A program made the translations under genes and the position numbers. From an uncultured Gemmiger sp. (GTDB taxonomy: Bacteria > Bacillota > Clostridia > Oscillospirales > Ruminococcaceae): a stretch of 64,000 nucleotides of DNA. Below, in pieces: positions 39,741 through 48,668 of this stretch. The notes below the pieces were generated by a model. The model worked only from the letters and a program-made list of their open reading frames with translations. It was not told the DNA's origin and ran no database searches. The DNA is taken from the NCBI GenBank assembly GCA_934502625.1, contig CAKSUQ010000005.1, positions 1 to 64,000 on the forward strand, written 5' to 3'. Each line of letters opens with the position of its first letter. The stretch's first letter is position 1.

Positions 39741-41087
39741 GTGATGTTTTTGCAGGGAAAGCACGTGCTGGACAATGAAAAGGTAAAACGGGTTTGTATA
39801 TGGGTCGGGGTAATCCTCTGCGCATGGATGGCCGTGCTGTGTCTGGACTTGTGGAAAGTGCAGAAAGAAGACCCCTTCGATCCCTTTTCCGAAGCGCTGG
39901 TGTGGTGCAGAATATCCGATGCACAGAAAGGCACCGACGTTTTCGCCGGAATGCTGAGAGGCTATAGCGAACAAAACGGAATTTACCAAAGTGACAGCGC
40001 AGACTTGTACGCCGCAGACGCGCTTCCGACGTCAAACCTGGGGTATTCCGGGCAGTTTGGATTGCAGGGCGATTTCTTCTCGCTCGTGGCAAAACTCATG
40101 GAGAAGGGAAACGCGACCCCGGCGGCGATACAGAATTTCTTGTGGCAGCTGAACACATTTTTCTTTGTGGTGAGTGTACTGCTGTTGGCTGTCTGGGCGG
40201 CCACCGAGATGGGAAGGATGGCGGCGATCGGCGTGCTGTCCTGCCTGCTTTTCTCCCCGTGGATCCACAGGGGAATGGCGAACCTGTATTGGCTTACGTG
40301 GTCGATGCTGCTGCCCACGGTCGTGACTGCCTTTACCGGAAAGCGGCTGGTGGAAAAGGGAAAAGCAGAAACACGGTACTACGCGGCGATTTTCCTCGCC
40401 ATACTGGTACGCTTCCTGTGCGGCTTTGAATTTGTGTCGACCGTTATGCTGGCAAGCGAGATGCCGCTGCTGTACTATTTCCTCAAAAGCAAGGATGCCG
40501 GAATGAGAAAGAAGCTGTTTCGGCTTGCGTTCAGCGTCGGCGTAATTGAGCTGGCGGGCTTTGTGATCGCAGTAGGCTTGACGGTGGTGCGGATCACCGC
40601 GTGGAAACAGCAGGGGCTCATGGCAGGTTTGCAGGAGCTGATGGATCATGTTGTGAAACGAACGGGCTGGAACATGACGCAGGCCGAGCTGCAAAGCTAC
40701 GAAAATCAGGAGATGGTGGAATCGCTGGAAGCCAGCCGCCTGTCGGTGGTGAACGCGTATCTGACGTCCTCCGAGATTTTGTGGGGAAACTTGAGCGTAA
40801 AAGGGCTTTACTTCCTCTGCATTGTCACGAGCCTTGCCAAGAAAGTGGAAGCCCATATCAGCACAAGGACGGTCGCGATAGAAGTGGTGTTTGTGACAGC
40901 ATCGATGCTTCCGGCAATTTCGTGGTTCTTCCTTGCATCGGGGCATGCGTATGTCCATACGCACATTGACTATATTATATGGATGCTGCCGTTTGTTCCG
41001 ATTTGCGTAGGGTATATTTTCCAAAACGGTTATGAAATCATAAAGGCTTTTTCAAAAAAGGACACTTATGCAGAAAACTTACGATAA
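39741..41087 (+). CDS. Polytopic membrane protein of the glycan locus, paralogue-like
   Basis: A 448-residue membrane protein with a similar plan to its neighbour: one N-terminal helix, a loop with SDSADLYAADALPTSNLGYS, then about nine helices including MANLYWLTWSMLLP. GTG at 39741 and ATG at 39744 are both possible starts after GAGG. Base and codon use are less GC-rich (many AAA, GGA and TTT codons) than the surrounding genes, which suggests separate acquisition. Its last 20 bases overlap the next gene. Specific function unknown. Confidence 0.55.
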   Translation: MMFLQGKHVLDNEKVKRVCIWVGVILCAWMAVLCLDLWKVQKEDPFDPFSEALVWCRISDAQKGTDVFAGMLRGYSEQNGIYQSDSADLYAADALPTSNLGYSGQFGLQGDFFSLVAKLMEKGNATPAAIQNFLWQLNTFFFVVSVLLLAVWAATEMGRMAAIGVLSCLLFSPWIHRGMANLYWLTWSMLLPTVVTAFTGKRLVEKGKAETRYYAAIFLAILVRFLCGFEFVSTVMLASEMPLLYYFLKSKDAGMRKKLFRLAFSVGVIELAGFVIAVGLTVVRITAWKQQGLMAGLQELMDHVVKRTGWNMTQAELQSYENQEMVESLEASRLSVVNAYLTSSEILWGNLSVKGLYFLCIVTSLAKKVEAHISTRTVAIEVVFVTASMLPAISWFFLASGHAYVHTHIDYIIWMLPFVPICVGYIFQNGYEIIKAFSKKDTYAENLR

Positions 41088-42192
41088 AATCATCCTCGGC
41101 GCGGGGCTGTACGGCCTGTACGCGGCGCAGAAATGCGGCGCGGCAGGCCAGCGCGTCCTCGTGCTGGAGCGCGACCCCGCGCCCTTCATGCGCGCGACCT
41201 ACATCAATCAGGCGCGCGTCCACATGGGCTACCACTACCCGCGCAGCTACTCCACGGCCATCAAGTCCGCACATTATTTCGAGCGGTTCTGCCGGGATTA
41301 CGGCTTCTGCCTGCACACCGAGTTTGATCAGGTCTATGCGACGAGTGCGCATTTCTCGTGGACAAACGCGGCCGAGTTCCGCCGCTTTTGCGCGGCGGCG
41401 GGCATCCGCTGCGACGATGTACCGCCGGAGCGCTACTTTAATAAAGGGCTTTGCGACGGCGCGTTCCTGACGACCGAGTACACCTACGACGCGCAGGTCT
41501 TAAAGCGCTGGTTCTTGGAAAAGCTGGCCGCGCTGCCGAACGTGGAAATTCTCTACAGCCACAAGCCCGACAAGATCGAAAAGGTCGGCAGCGCGTGGCG
41601 GGTCACGGCAGGGGATACCACCGCCGAAGCGCCCTATCTGCTGAACGCGACCTACGCGGGCGTCAACGACATCCACGCGATGCTCGGCCTGCCGCCGTTT
41701 GGCATTAAGTACGAAAAATGCGAGATCATTTTGTGCACAGTGGACGAAAGCCTGAAGGGCACCGGCGTCACCGTCATGGATGGGCCGTTTTTCAGCCTGA
41801 TGCCCTTCGGCCAGACCGGCCTGCACAGCCTGACGAGCGTTACCTTCACCCCCCACGAGACGAGCTACGACAGCGTCGCCACCTTCCCGTGTCAGGCCGA
41901 AAGCGAAGGCCGCTGCGCGCCGGGCAGCCTCTACAACTGCAACGAGTGCCCGGCCAAGCCCCGTAGCGCGTGGCCGTACATGAGCCAGCTCGCCCGCAAA
42001 TACCTGAAAGAAGAGTACGGCTTCGCCTACCACAGCAGCCTGTTCAGCATGAAGCCGATTTTGAAGGCAAGCGAGATCGACGACTCGCGCCCGACGGTCG
42101 TCCGCGTGCTGTGCGACGAGCCGAAGCTCGTCAGCGTGCTGAGCGGCAAGATCAACACCGTATATGATCTCGACGAGGTGCTGGAAGTATGA
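41068..42192 (+). CDS. FAD-dependent oxidoreductase of a surface glycan locus
   Basis: A 374-residue flavoprotein. KIILGAGLYGLYAAQKC at the N terminus is the GxGxxG dinucleotide-binding motif with the E of strand 2 in LVLERD. TYINQARVHMGYHYPRS and the cysteine-rich CNECPAKPRSAWPYM segment are not typical of UDP-galactopyranose mutase, so it is an amino-acid-oxidase-like (DAO) enzyme of unknown substrate. SD AAAGGA lies in the overlap with the upstream gene. It couples by ATGA to the following glycosyltransferase. Confidence 0.75.
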   Translation: MQKTYDKIILGAGLYGLYAAQKCGAAGQRVLVLERDPAPFMRATYINQARVHMGYHYPRSYSTAIKSAHYFERFCRDYGFCLHTEFDQVYATSAHFSWTNAAEFRRFCAAAGIRCDDVPPERYFNKGLCDGAFLTTEYTYDAQVLKRWFLEKLAALPNVEILYSHKPDKIEKVGSAWRVTAGDTTAEAPYLLNATYAGVNDIHAMLGLPPFGIKYEKCEIILCTVDESLKGTGVTVMDGPFFSLMPFGQTGLHSLTSVTFTPHETSYDSVATFPCQAESEGRCAPGSLYNCNECPAKPRSAWPYMSQLARKYLKEEYGFAYHSSLFSMKPILKASEIDDSRPTVVRVLCDEPKLVSVLSGKINTVYDLDEVLEV

Positions 42193-43100
42193 ATGTAAAA
42201 GAGAAAAACTTTATCTCCGCCGTTGTCTACCTGCACAACGACGGCGCGCGGGCGGTGGAATTCTGCCGCGCGGCGGCCGCCGAGCTGGACGCCCACTTTG
42301 CGCAGTATGAGCTGGTCGTTGTCGACGACGCCTGCACTGACGACACGGTGGAACAGCTGCGTGCATGGGGCAGGGAGCAGACCGCCCCGCTGACGATTTT
42401 GCGGATGAGCATGTATCACGGTCTTGAAAACGCGATGAACGCCGGGCTGGACGCCGCCATCGGCGACTATGTCTACGAGTTCGACTCCACCGAGCTTTGC
42501 TACCCCGCGGAGCTGATTTTCAAGGCGTACCAGACGGCATTGCAGGGCAGCGACATCGTCTCGGTCTGCCCGCGCACGGTGCGCGGCGGCAGCAGCCTGT
42601 TTTATAAGGTGTTCAACGCCCACTCGCAAAGCGCCTATCAGCTGCGTACCGACGCGTTCCGGTTGGTGACGCGCCGCGCCATCAACCGCGTTCACGCATC
42701 CAGCGCGCACCTGCCCTACCGCAAGGCCGCCTACGCGGCGTCCGGCTTGAAAATGACCGATTTAGAATTTGATGGCCGCCTGACCGTCAAGAGCAAAGGC
42801 CGGTTCAACCTCGCGCTGGACAGTCTGGCGCTGTACACGAACGCAGGCTTCAAGGCCAGCATGACGATCACCCTCTGCATGCTGGTGCTGGCGCTGGCCG
42901 AGTTGGTCTACACCCTCGTCGTCTTCGCCACCGGCCACCCGGTCGCAGGTTGGACGACGACGATGTTCGTCATCACGGTAGGCTTTGCCGGGCTGTTCGC
43001 CGTGCTGACGATCGTAGTAAAATACCTCTCCCTGCTGCTGGAATTGACGTTCAAACAGCAGAAATATTTAGTGGAGAGCATCGAAAAATTGCAAAAATAA
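42189..43100 (+). CDS. Family 2 glycosyltransferase with C-terminal membrane helices
   Basis: A 303-residue enzyme: GT-A domain (ELVVVDDACTDDTVEQL, then YEFDSTE in the DXD position) and two C-terminal helices around residues 220-285, as in DPM1/GtrB-type transferases that load a sugar onto undecaprenyl phosphate. RMSMYHGLENAMNAGLDAAI matches the family's GLexAxnaGLdaA motif. ATG overlaps the upstream TGA. Confidence 0.85.
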   Translation: MNVKEKNFISAVVYLHNDGARAVEFCRAAAAELDAHFAQYELVVVDDACTDDTVEQLRAWGREQTAPLTILRMSMYHGLENAMNAGLDAAIGDYVYEFDSTELCYPAELIFKAYQTALQGSDIVSVCPRTVRGGSSLFYKVFNAHSQSAYQLRTDAFRLVTRRAINRVHASSAHLPYRKAAYAASGLKMTDLEFDGRLTVKSKGRFNLALDSLALYTNAGFKASMTITLCMLVLALAELVYTLVVFATGHPVAGWTTTMFVITVGFAGLFAVLTIVVKYLSLLLELTFKQQKYLVESIEKLQK

Positions 43101-43113
43101 AGGAAACTACACC

Positions 43114-44835
43114 ATGCCCACCACCCAAAAACAACAAAATACCGTCCTTCTGCTTCTGCTGGGCGCGGCGCTGGGCGTGGCGAGCTTCTTGATCGTCTAC
43201 GGCGTGTCACCGCTGGACGTCGGCAACGACCTCTGGATCCGCTACGGCTATGATGAATCCGACGTGCGCCAGCACTACGCGGGCTGGCTCGCCTTCCGCA
43301 GCAGCAGCTGGCGGTTCCCGTTGGCGCAGGCCGATTGCATCGGATACCCGTATGCGGCGGGGGTGAACGTTGCGTTCAGCGACGCCATGCCGATCTTGTC
43401 GATTTTCTTCAAGCTGTTTGCTGCGTGGCAGCCCGCCACCTTCCAGTGGTTCGGCCTGTACGAGCTGGCTGTTTTCGCCCTGCAGGGCGCGGCGGCGGCG
43501 CTGCTGCTGGGGCTGTTTTTCACGAGCCTGCCCGCCATCGGTGCGGGGACGCTGCTATTCACCTTCTCGCCCGTCATGCTGGAGCGCGCGTTCCGCCACG
43601 TCAGCCTGTCGTCCCACTATTTCGTCGTGTTTGCGCTGTATTTTTACCTGCGCGGCCGGCGGGAGGGGCGCTGCTTCAAGGGTGCGTTCTGGTTGCTGGC
43701 GGCGGTGTCGGTGGGTATTACGCCGTATTTCCTGCCGATGGTCGCCTTCTTCGCGCTGCTGCTGGCGGTGGAAAACTTCTGGCGCAGCCGCAAACCTTTG
43801 CAGCCCGCCCTGCTGCTGGGTGGTACCTGCGCGGCGGGCGTCGGCAACGCCTTGCTGCTGGGCACGCTGGGCAATGGTTATTCGTCGAGCCGCGACGGCT
43901 ACGGCTTCTACTCGATGAACCTCAACGCGGTGTTCAATCCAGACTCCCTCGGCGGCTACACGTGGTCGCACCTGCTGCCCAAGCGGGCGCACCTTTACGG
44001 CCAGTACGACGGCTTCAACTATCTGGGGCTGGGTGTGCTGGCGCTGCTGGCCGTCATGGTCGTCGTCAGCGCGGTGGCTGCGGTAAAAAGTCCCCGCTGC
44101 CGCGCCGTGCTGGCGCGCACGCTGCACCGCAACGCGTTTTTGCTCGTCATGCTGGCGCTGCTGACCCTGTTTGCCGCCAGCAATGTGCTCTGCTTTGATG
44201 ACCACGAGCTGCTGACGATCCCGCTGCCGCAGTTTGTGCTGTCGCTCTGCGGCATCTTCCGCGCCAGCTCCCGGCTGTTCTGGCCGGTGTACTATACGGC
44301 GATGCTCGGCGGGCTGGTCTGGCTGCAGCGGGCGCTTGGCCGCTGGCTGCACAAGGAAGCGCTCGTCCCGCTGGCCGTGGCCGCCGTGGCGGCGGTGCAG
44401 CTGCTGGATATGACCGGCGTCATCGCTGAAAAGCATACCTATATGACCGAGACCGCCGCGCGGCAGGATCCGACCCCCGCCGCTCTGGCTGAGCGCATCG
44501 GCGATTACGACGTCGTCATGATGGCGACCGACATGAACTACATGCGCAATATCCTGTGCACGGTTCTGAAATATGACGTTAAGACGAACGGCCGCGACAC
44601 CAACACGGCGACAGCAGCAATGGTCGAGACGGAACTGTGGGCGATCGACCAGACCGACGCCGTCGACAGCGGCACCCTTGACCCGACGATGCTCTACGTC
44701 ACCCGCGACCCCGAACGCTTCGCCAAATGGCAGGCGCTCTACGCCGACTGCGCCGATTTTGTGACGTGGGATCAGCAGGCCGCCGGTACCGAGGAATGGG
44801 CGGAGATCGACCTGTTCATGCTGCCGAAACAATAA
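43114..44835 (+). CDS. DUF6311-like polytopic membrane protein
   Basis: A 573-residue protein with about eleven helices and a soluble C-terminal domain of about 120 residues. The N-terminal loop YDESDVRQHYAGWLAFRSSS followed by WRFPL is the recognisable signature of the DUF6311 family, thought to be GT-C-like transferases of surface glycans. The C-terminal part resembles a small Rossmann-like extracytoplasmic domain. SD AAAGGA before ATG. Next gene starts 16 bases on. Confidence 0.7.
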   Translation: MPTTQKQQNTVLLLLLGAALGVASFLIVYGVSPLDVGNDLWIRYGYDESDVRQHYAGWLAFRSSSWRFPLAQADCIGYPYAAGVNVAFSDAMPILSIFFKLFAAWQPATFQWFGLYELAVFALQGAAAALLLGLFFTSLPAIGAGTLLFTFSPVMLERAFRHVSLSSHYFVVFALYFYLRGRREGRCFKGAFWLLAAVSVGITPYFLPMVAFFALLLAVENFWRSRKPLQPALLLGGTCAAGVGNALLLGTLGNGYSSSRDGYGFYSMNLNAVFNPDSLGGYTWSHLLPKRAHLYGQYDGFNYLGLGVLALLAVMVVVSAVAAVKSPRCRAVLARTLHRNAFLLVMLALLTLFAASNVLCFDDHELLTIPLPQFVLSLCGIFRASSRLFWPVYYTAMLGGLVWLQRALGRWLHKEALVPLAVAAVAAVQLLDMTGVIAEKHTYMTETAARQDPTPAALAERIGDYDVVMMATDMNYMRNILCTVLKYDVKTNGRDTNTATAAMVETELWAIDQTDAVDSGTLDPTMLYVTRDPERFAKWQALYADCADFVTWDQQAAGTEEWAEIDLFMLPKQ

Positions 44836-44851
44836 GATGAGGAATGACACG

Positions 44852-46540
44852 ATGAAGCATTTTCGCCTGCGGCTGACCCGCCGCGCCTTCTGGGTGCTGT
44901 GCGCCCTGCTGGTCTGCCTGCGTCTGGCGCTGACGGGCTTTCAGCAGGCATACACCTGGGTAGGCGGCGCACCGCTGGACGACGAGCTGATGTTCCGCGC
45001 CGCACAGAATATCACAGCGGGGGCGTGGCTGGGCGCTTATGACTATCTGACGCTGTCGAAGGCCATGTTCTTCCCGGTGTGGCTGGCGCTGCTGCATGCG
45101 CTGCACCTGCCGTATCTCATCGGCGGGGCGGCGCTGTGGTGTGGGGCAAGCCTGCTGGCGGCGTTTGCATTTTCGCCGCTATGGCGCAAAAAAGTGCCGG
45201 AAGCTGCCCGTGCACTGACGCTGGCGCTGTTCGCAGCGCTGGCGTTCCTGCCGTCCTCTTGGGCGTCCTACACGCTGCGCGTCTACCGCGACAATATCTT
45301 CCCGGCGCTGTGCCTGTATTTCTTCGCGGGCATGGCGGGCATGGCGCTGCGCGCGGTTTTGGAAGTGGAAAAACCGCTCTGGCCGTGGCTGCTGGCGGCG
45401 GGCGCGGGGCTGGCCTGCGCTTACCTCGACCGTGAGGATGCCGGGCTGTTCCTACTGCCCTTTGCCGGGGCGGCCACTGTCATCGTGGCGGTCGTGCTGG
45501 CGGGCAAGCGCCGCTGGAAGGCGCTGGCCGCGCAGCTCATCCCCTACGCGATGCTCGGCGTCGGGGTGTTGAGCTTCTGCACCCTCAACTACACCCATTA
45601 CGGCGTCTTCGCGCTGTCGGATTTTTCCGAGGGCTCCTTCGCCGCCGCCATGGGCGCAATGATGCGGGTCGATACCGACTCGACGAAGCCCTACCTCTCG
45701 GTGCCCGCCGACGCACGGGAAAAAATCTACGCAGCTGTGCCGGAATTGGAGCCGCTGTCCTATTGGCTGGAGGAGGACGACCAGCTGCAGAACGACTTCC
45801 GCGACCCCGATCTCGACGATTACCGCGCGGGCAGCTTTTATTGGGCGATCCGCCGCGCCGCGCAGTTCGAGGGCGTCTACGCCGACGCCCAGACGGCGGC
45901 GGCCTACTGGCAGACGGTGGCGGATAAGATCAACGCCGCCTGCGACGCAGGGCAGCTGCCCAGCCGCACAGGCGAGCGCGTTGCCACCAGCCAGCCCATC
46001 ACGGCGGCCTATGTCGCCCCGACGCTGGCCGAGACGTGGAACGGTTTTTGGCATGTCGTGGGCTTCCGCGACTGCAAGCCCTACGAGGCGCTGCGCTCCA
46101 TCGGCACGACGGAGGACATCGCCGAATGGTCGGGCTACCTGCACTGCGCCTTCAACGCTGCCGCTGAGGCAGGCAAGGACACGCCCTACTACAGCCCGCT
46201 GCAAAAGCTCGTCTTCGCCGTTATGCAGGGCTGGACGTGGGTGTACAGCGCGGTGCTGACGGTCTGCGCGCTCTGCGCGGTGGTGCTGCAAATCGTGGAA
46301 CTTTTGCCGCAGCGACGCCGAAAATGTACAGCGGAGACCGTCGTGCCGTGGCTGTTGTTGTTCGGCATTTTCGGCATTGCGCTGCTGCGCTGTGCCATGA
46401 TCGCCTTTGTCGAGGTGTCCAGCTTCGGCATTGGCACCAGCACGATGTACCTTGCCTCGGTGCACCCGCTGCTGGCGGTGTACGCATTCGTCGGCCTGTT
46501 TTTGTACGGTAGGCCGCGCAAAAGAAAGGAAAATTCATGA
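44852..46540 (+). CDS. Polytopic membrane protein of the glycan locus
   Basis: A 562-residue protein with about ten helices; an acidic first loop GGAPLDDELMFRAAQNIT after helix 1 again fits the GT-C plan, and YLDREDAG lies after helix 6. A long soluble insert occupies roughly residues 260-430. ATG 44852 is preferred over the in-frame ATG at 44837, because GAGGA lies nine bases before the former only. It overlaps the following flavoprotein gene in ATGA. Function not recognised. Confidence 0.55.
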   Translation: MKHFRLRLTRRAFWVLCALLVCLRLALTGFQQAYTWVGGAPLDDELMFRAAQNITAGAWLGAYDYLTLSKAMFFPVWLALLHALHLPYLIGGAALWCGASLLAAFAFSPLWRKKVPEAARALTLALFAALAFLPSSWASYTLRVYRDNIFPALCLYFFAGMAGMALRAVLEVEKPLWPWLLAAGAGLACAYLDREDAGLFLLPFAGAATVIVAVVLAGKRRWKALAAQLIPYAMLGVGVLSFCTLNYTHYGVFALSDFSEGSFAAAMGAMMRVDTDSTKPYLSVPADAREKIYAAVPELEPLSYWLEEDDQLQNDFRDPDLDDYRAGSFYWAIRRAAQFEGVYADAQTAAAYWQTVADKINAACDAGQLPSRTGERVATSQPITAAYVAPTLAETWNGFWHVVGFRDCKPYEALRSIGTTEDIAEWSGYLHCAFNAAAEAGKDTPYYSPLQKLVFAVMQGWTWVYSAVLTVCALCAVVLQIVELLPQRRRKCTAETVVPWLLLFGIFGIALLRCAMIAFVEVSSFGIGTSTMYLASVHPLLAVYAFVGLFLYGRPRKRKENS

Positions 46541-47766
46541 CGGACTTATTGGTCGTCGGCGGCGGCGCGGCGGGACTGATGGCTGCCGGTGCGGCCAGCA
46601 ATCGCGGCCTGACCGTGACCGTGCTGGAGCACAACCCCAAGGGCTGCGGCCAGAAGCTGCTTATCACCGGAAAGGGACGATGTAACGTCACAAGCGACAG
46701 CGACGTGCGGGAGTTTCTGCCCTATGTGCGGCACAACGGCCGGTTTTTGTATTCAAGCCTCTACGCCTTCCCGCCGTCGGCAGCGATGGAGCTGTTCGAG
46801 TCCCTCGGTGTGCCGCTGAAAACCGAGCGCGGCCGCCGCGTCTTCCCGCAAAGTGACCGCGCCGCCGATGTGCTGGCCGCCCTGCGGGACTACGCCCGCG
46901 ACGCGGAATTTGTGCGCGGCAGCGCAAAAAAACTGCTGATCGAGGACGGCGTCTGCAAGGGTGTCGTGACCGACCGGGGAGAGAGCTTACGCGCCGCAAA
47001 CACCCTGATCGCCACGGGCGGCATCAGCTACCCGGTCACCGGCAGCGACGGCAGCGGCTACAAACTGGCGCGGCAGGCGGGGCACACCATCGTGCCGCCG
47101 CAGCCCAGCCTGTGCAGCCTTGTCAGCCCCGACCCGGCCTGCCGCCGGATGATGGGTTTGGCGCTGCGCAACGTGACGCTGACGCTGCTTTGCGACAGCA
47201 AGCCGCTGTTTACCGAGCAGGGCGAGGCACTGTTCACCCACTTCGGTCTGTCGGGGCCGCTGGTGCTGTCGGCCAGCACCTACATCGAGGACATTGCCAA
47301 ACACGACTACGTCTGCGAGTTTGACTTGAAGCCCGCCCTCGACGAGAAAACGCTCTACGACAGGCTGACCCGCGATTTTGCCGCGCAGGGCAGTGCCAGC
47401 GCGCAGGGCGCCTTGGCAAAGCTGCTGCCGAACTCGATGCGCCCGGTGGCCGTTGAAAAGTGGGGCGTCGACCCCGCGACGAAGGCCGCGCAGATCACGC
47501 GGGAGCAGAAGCAGGCGCTGGTCGCGCTCTGCAAGCACTGGCAGGTGCCGGTGTCGGCGCTGGGCGACAGGGAGCATGCCGTCGTCACCGCCGGCGGCGT
47601 CGACGTCCGCGAGGTCGACCCCAAGACGATGGCGAGCAAGCTGTGCGGCGGCCTGTATTTCGCTGGCGAGGTTCTCGACGTGGACGCAAGAACCGGTGGG
47701 TATAATCTGCAGATCGCATGGTCGACCGCAGTAGCGGCAGCCAAGGCTGCCGCAGATAAAAGATAA
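46537..47766 (+). CDS. BaiN/HI0933-family NAD(P)/FAD-dependent oxidoreductase
   Basis: A 409-residue flavoprotein. LLVVGGGAAGLMAAGAAS at the start and GCGQKLLITGKGRCNVT are the signatures of the HI0933 family, whose member BaiN reduces bile-acid intermediates in Clostridium scindens; most homologues are uncharacterised. TGGISYPVTGSDGSGY and the C-terminal AGEVLDVDARTGGYNLQIA complete the FAD site. SD AAAGGA. It overlaps the glycan gene upstream but is more probably a housekeeping gene. The C-terminal Asp-Lys-Arg and TAA are read from an AGATAAAAGATAA repeat. Confidence 0.9.
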   Translation: MTDLLVVGGGAAGLMAAGAASNRGLTVTVLEHNPKGCGQKLLITGKGRCNVTSDSDVREFLPYVRHNGRFLYSSLYAFPPSAAMELFESLGVPLKTERGRRVFPQSDRAADVLAALRDYARDAEFVRGSAKKLLIEDGVCKGVVTDRGESLRAANTLIATGGISYPVTGSDGSGYKLARQAGHTIVPPQPSLCSLVSPDPACRRMMGLALRNVTLTLLCDSKPLFTEQGEALFTHFGLSGPLVLSASTYIEDIAKHDYVCEFDLKPALDEKTLYDRLTRDFAAQGSASAQGALAKLLPNSMRPVAVEKWGVDPATKAAQITREQKQALVALCKHWQVPVSALGDREHAVVTAGGVDVREVDPKTMASKLCGGLYFAGEVLDVDARTGGYNLQIAWSTAVAAAKAAADKR

Positions 47767-47959
47767 TAAAGCAGGTGGAACGAGGTGCCGCGCACCTCTC
47801 AAAATTGCTTTGCCGCCGTAGGGGCGCATTCAATATGCGCCCGTGCAACTGCGGGCAGCGCTGCGGGCGGATATGGAATCCGCCCCTACGATTTGTTTTT
47901 GCCCCGCAGGGCAAAAATTCCACATTTTTTATTATCTATTATCTATTATCTCTTATCTG
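47754..47959. repeat. AGATAAT-heptad element, copy 3, with a GTAGGGG element inside
   Basis: The left arm AGATAAAAGATAATAAAG begins inside the flavoprotein gene; the right arm AAAATTCCACATTTTTTATT, then repeated ATCTATT, ends at 47959. A complete GTAGGGG-family unit (47818-47890; GTAGGGGCGCATTCAATATG to GGAATCCGCCCCTACG) lies within. The 47767-47994 spacer holds nothing else. Confidence 0.75.
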
Positions 47960-47994
47960 AATATTTTTTGAATACTATAAAAGGGATGATATTT

Positions 47995-48657
47995 ATGATT
48001 TCCATCGCAATCGACGGCCCGTCCGGGGCGGGCAAATCCAGTCTGGCAAAGGCACTGGCGAAAGACCTCGGCTATGTCTATGTGGACACCGGCGCTATGT
48101 ACCGCTCCATTGGCCTGTACGCCGTGCGCGCGGGCGTTGACCCGCATGACGCCGACGCCGTGGCGGCGCTGCTGCCCCGGATCCGGCTCGACATCCGCCT
48201 GCTGGACGGTGCGCAGCACATCTATTTGAACGGTGAGGACGTCAGCACTGCCATCCGCGCCGAGAATATCGGCATGGCGGCGTCCGCTGTCGCCGCGCAC
48301 CCCGCCGTGCGCACCTTCCTGTTGGACACCCAGCGCGGGCTGGCTGCCAGCCAGAATATCCTGATGGATGGCCGCGACATCGGCACCGTCGTGCTGCCGA
48401 ACGCGACGGTCAAGATCTTCCTGACCGCCAGTGCCGAGGCACGCGCCACCCGCCGCGCCAAAGAGCTGGCAGAAAAGGGGCAGCCCGCCGACTTCGCCAC
48501 CGTCCTTGCGGACATACAGCAGCGCGACTATCAGGACAGCCACCGCGCTGTCGCGCCGCTGAAGCAGGCGGAGGACGCCATCCTCGTCGACACGAGCGAC
48601 ATCGGCCTGCAGGAGAGCTTTGACCTGCTGAAGCGCACGATTCTTGCGCATATCTGA
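47995..48657 (+). CDS. cmk: Cytidylate kinase
   Basis: A 220-residue P-loop kinase that phosphorylates CMP and dCMP. AIDGPSGAGKSSLAKALA is the Walker A region, YVDTGAMYRSIGLYA binds the CMP base and sugar, and MDGRDIGTVVLPNA is the family's signature, with RAKELAEKG in the lid. ATG 47995 lies about ten bases past AAAGGG. First of the conserved cmk-plsC-ispH run; plsC begins 11 bases on. Confidence 0.95.
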   Translation: MISIAIDGPSGAGKSSLAKALAKDLGYVYVDTGAMYRSIGLYAVRAGVDPHDADAVAALLPRIRLDIRLLDGAQHIYLNGEDVSTAIRAENIGMAASAVAAHPAVRTFLLDTQRGLAASQNILMDGRDIGTVVLPNATVKIFLTASAEARATRRAKELAEKGQPADFATVLADIQQRDYQDSHRAVAPLKQAEDAILVDTSDIGLQESFDLLKRTILAHI

Positions 48658-48668
48658 GGGGGCTGCTT

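Noticed and set aside
41068..42192. UDP-galactopyranose mutase
   Set aside because: Only the N-terminal FAD motif agrees; the rest, including the Cys-rich CNECPAKP segment, does not resemble Glf.
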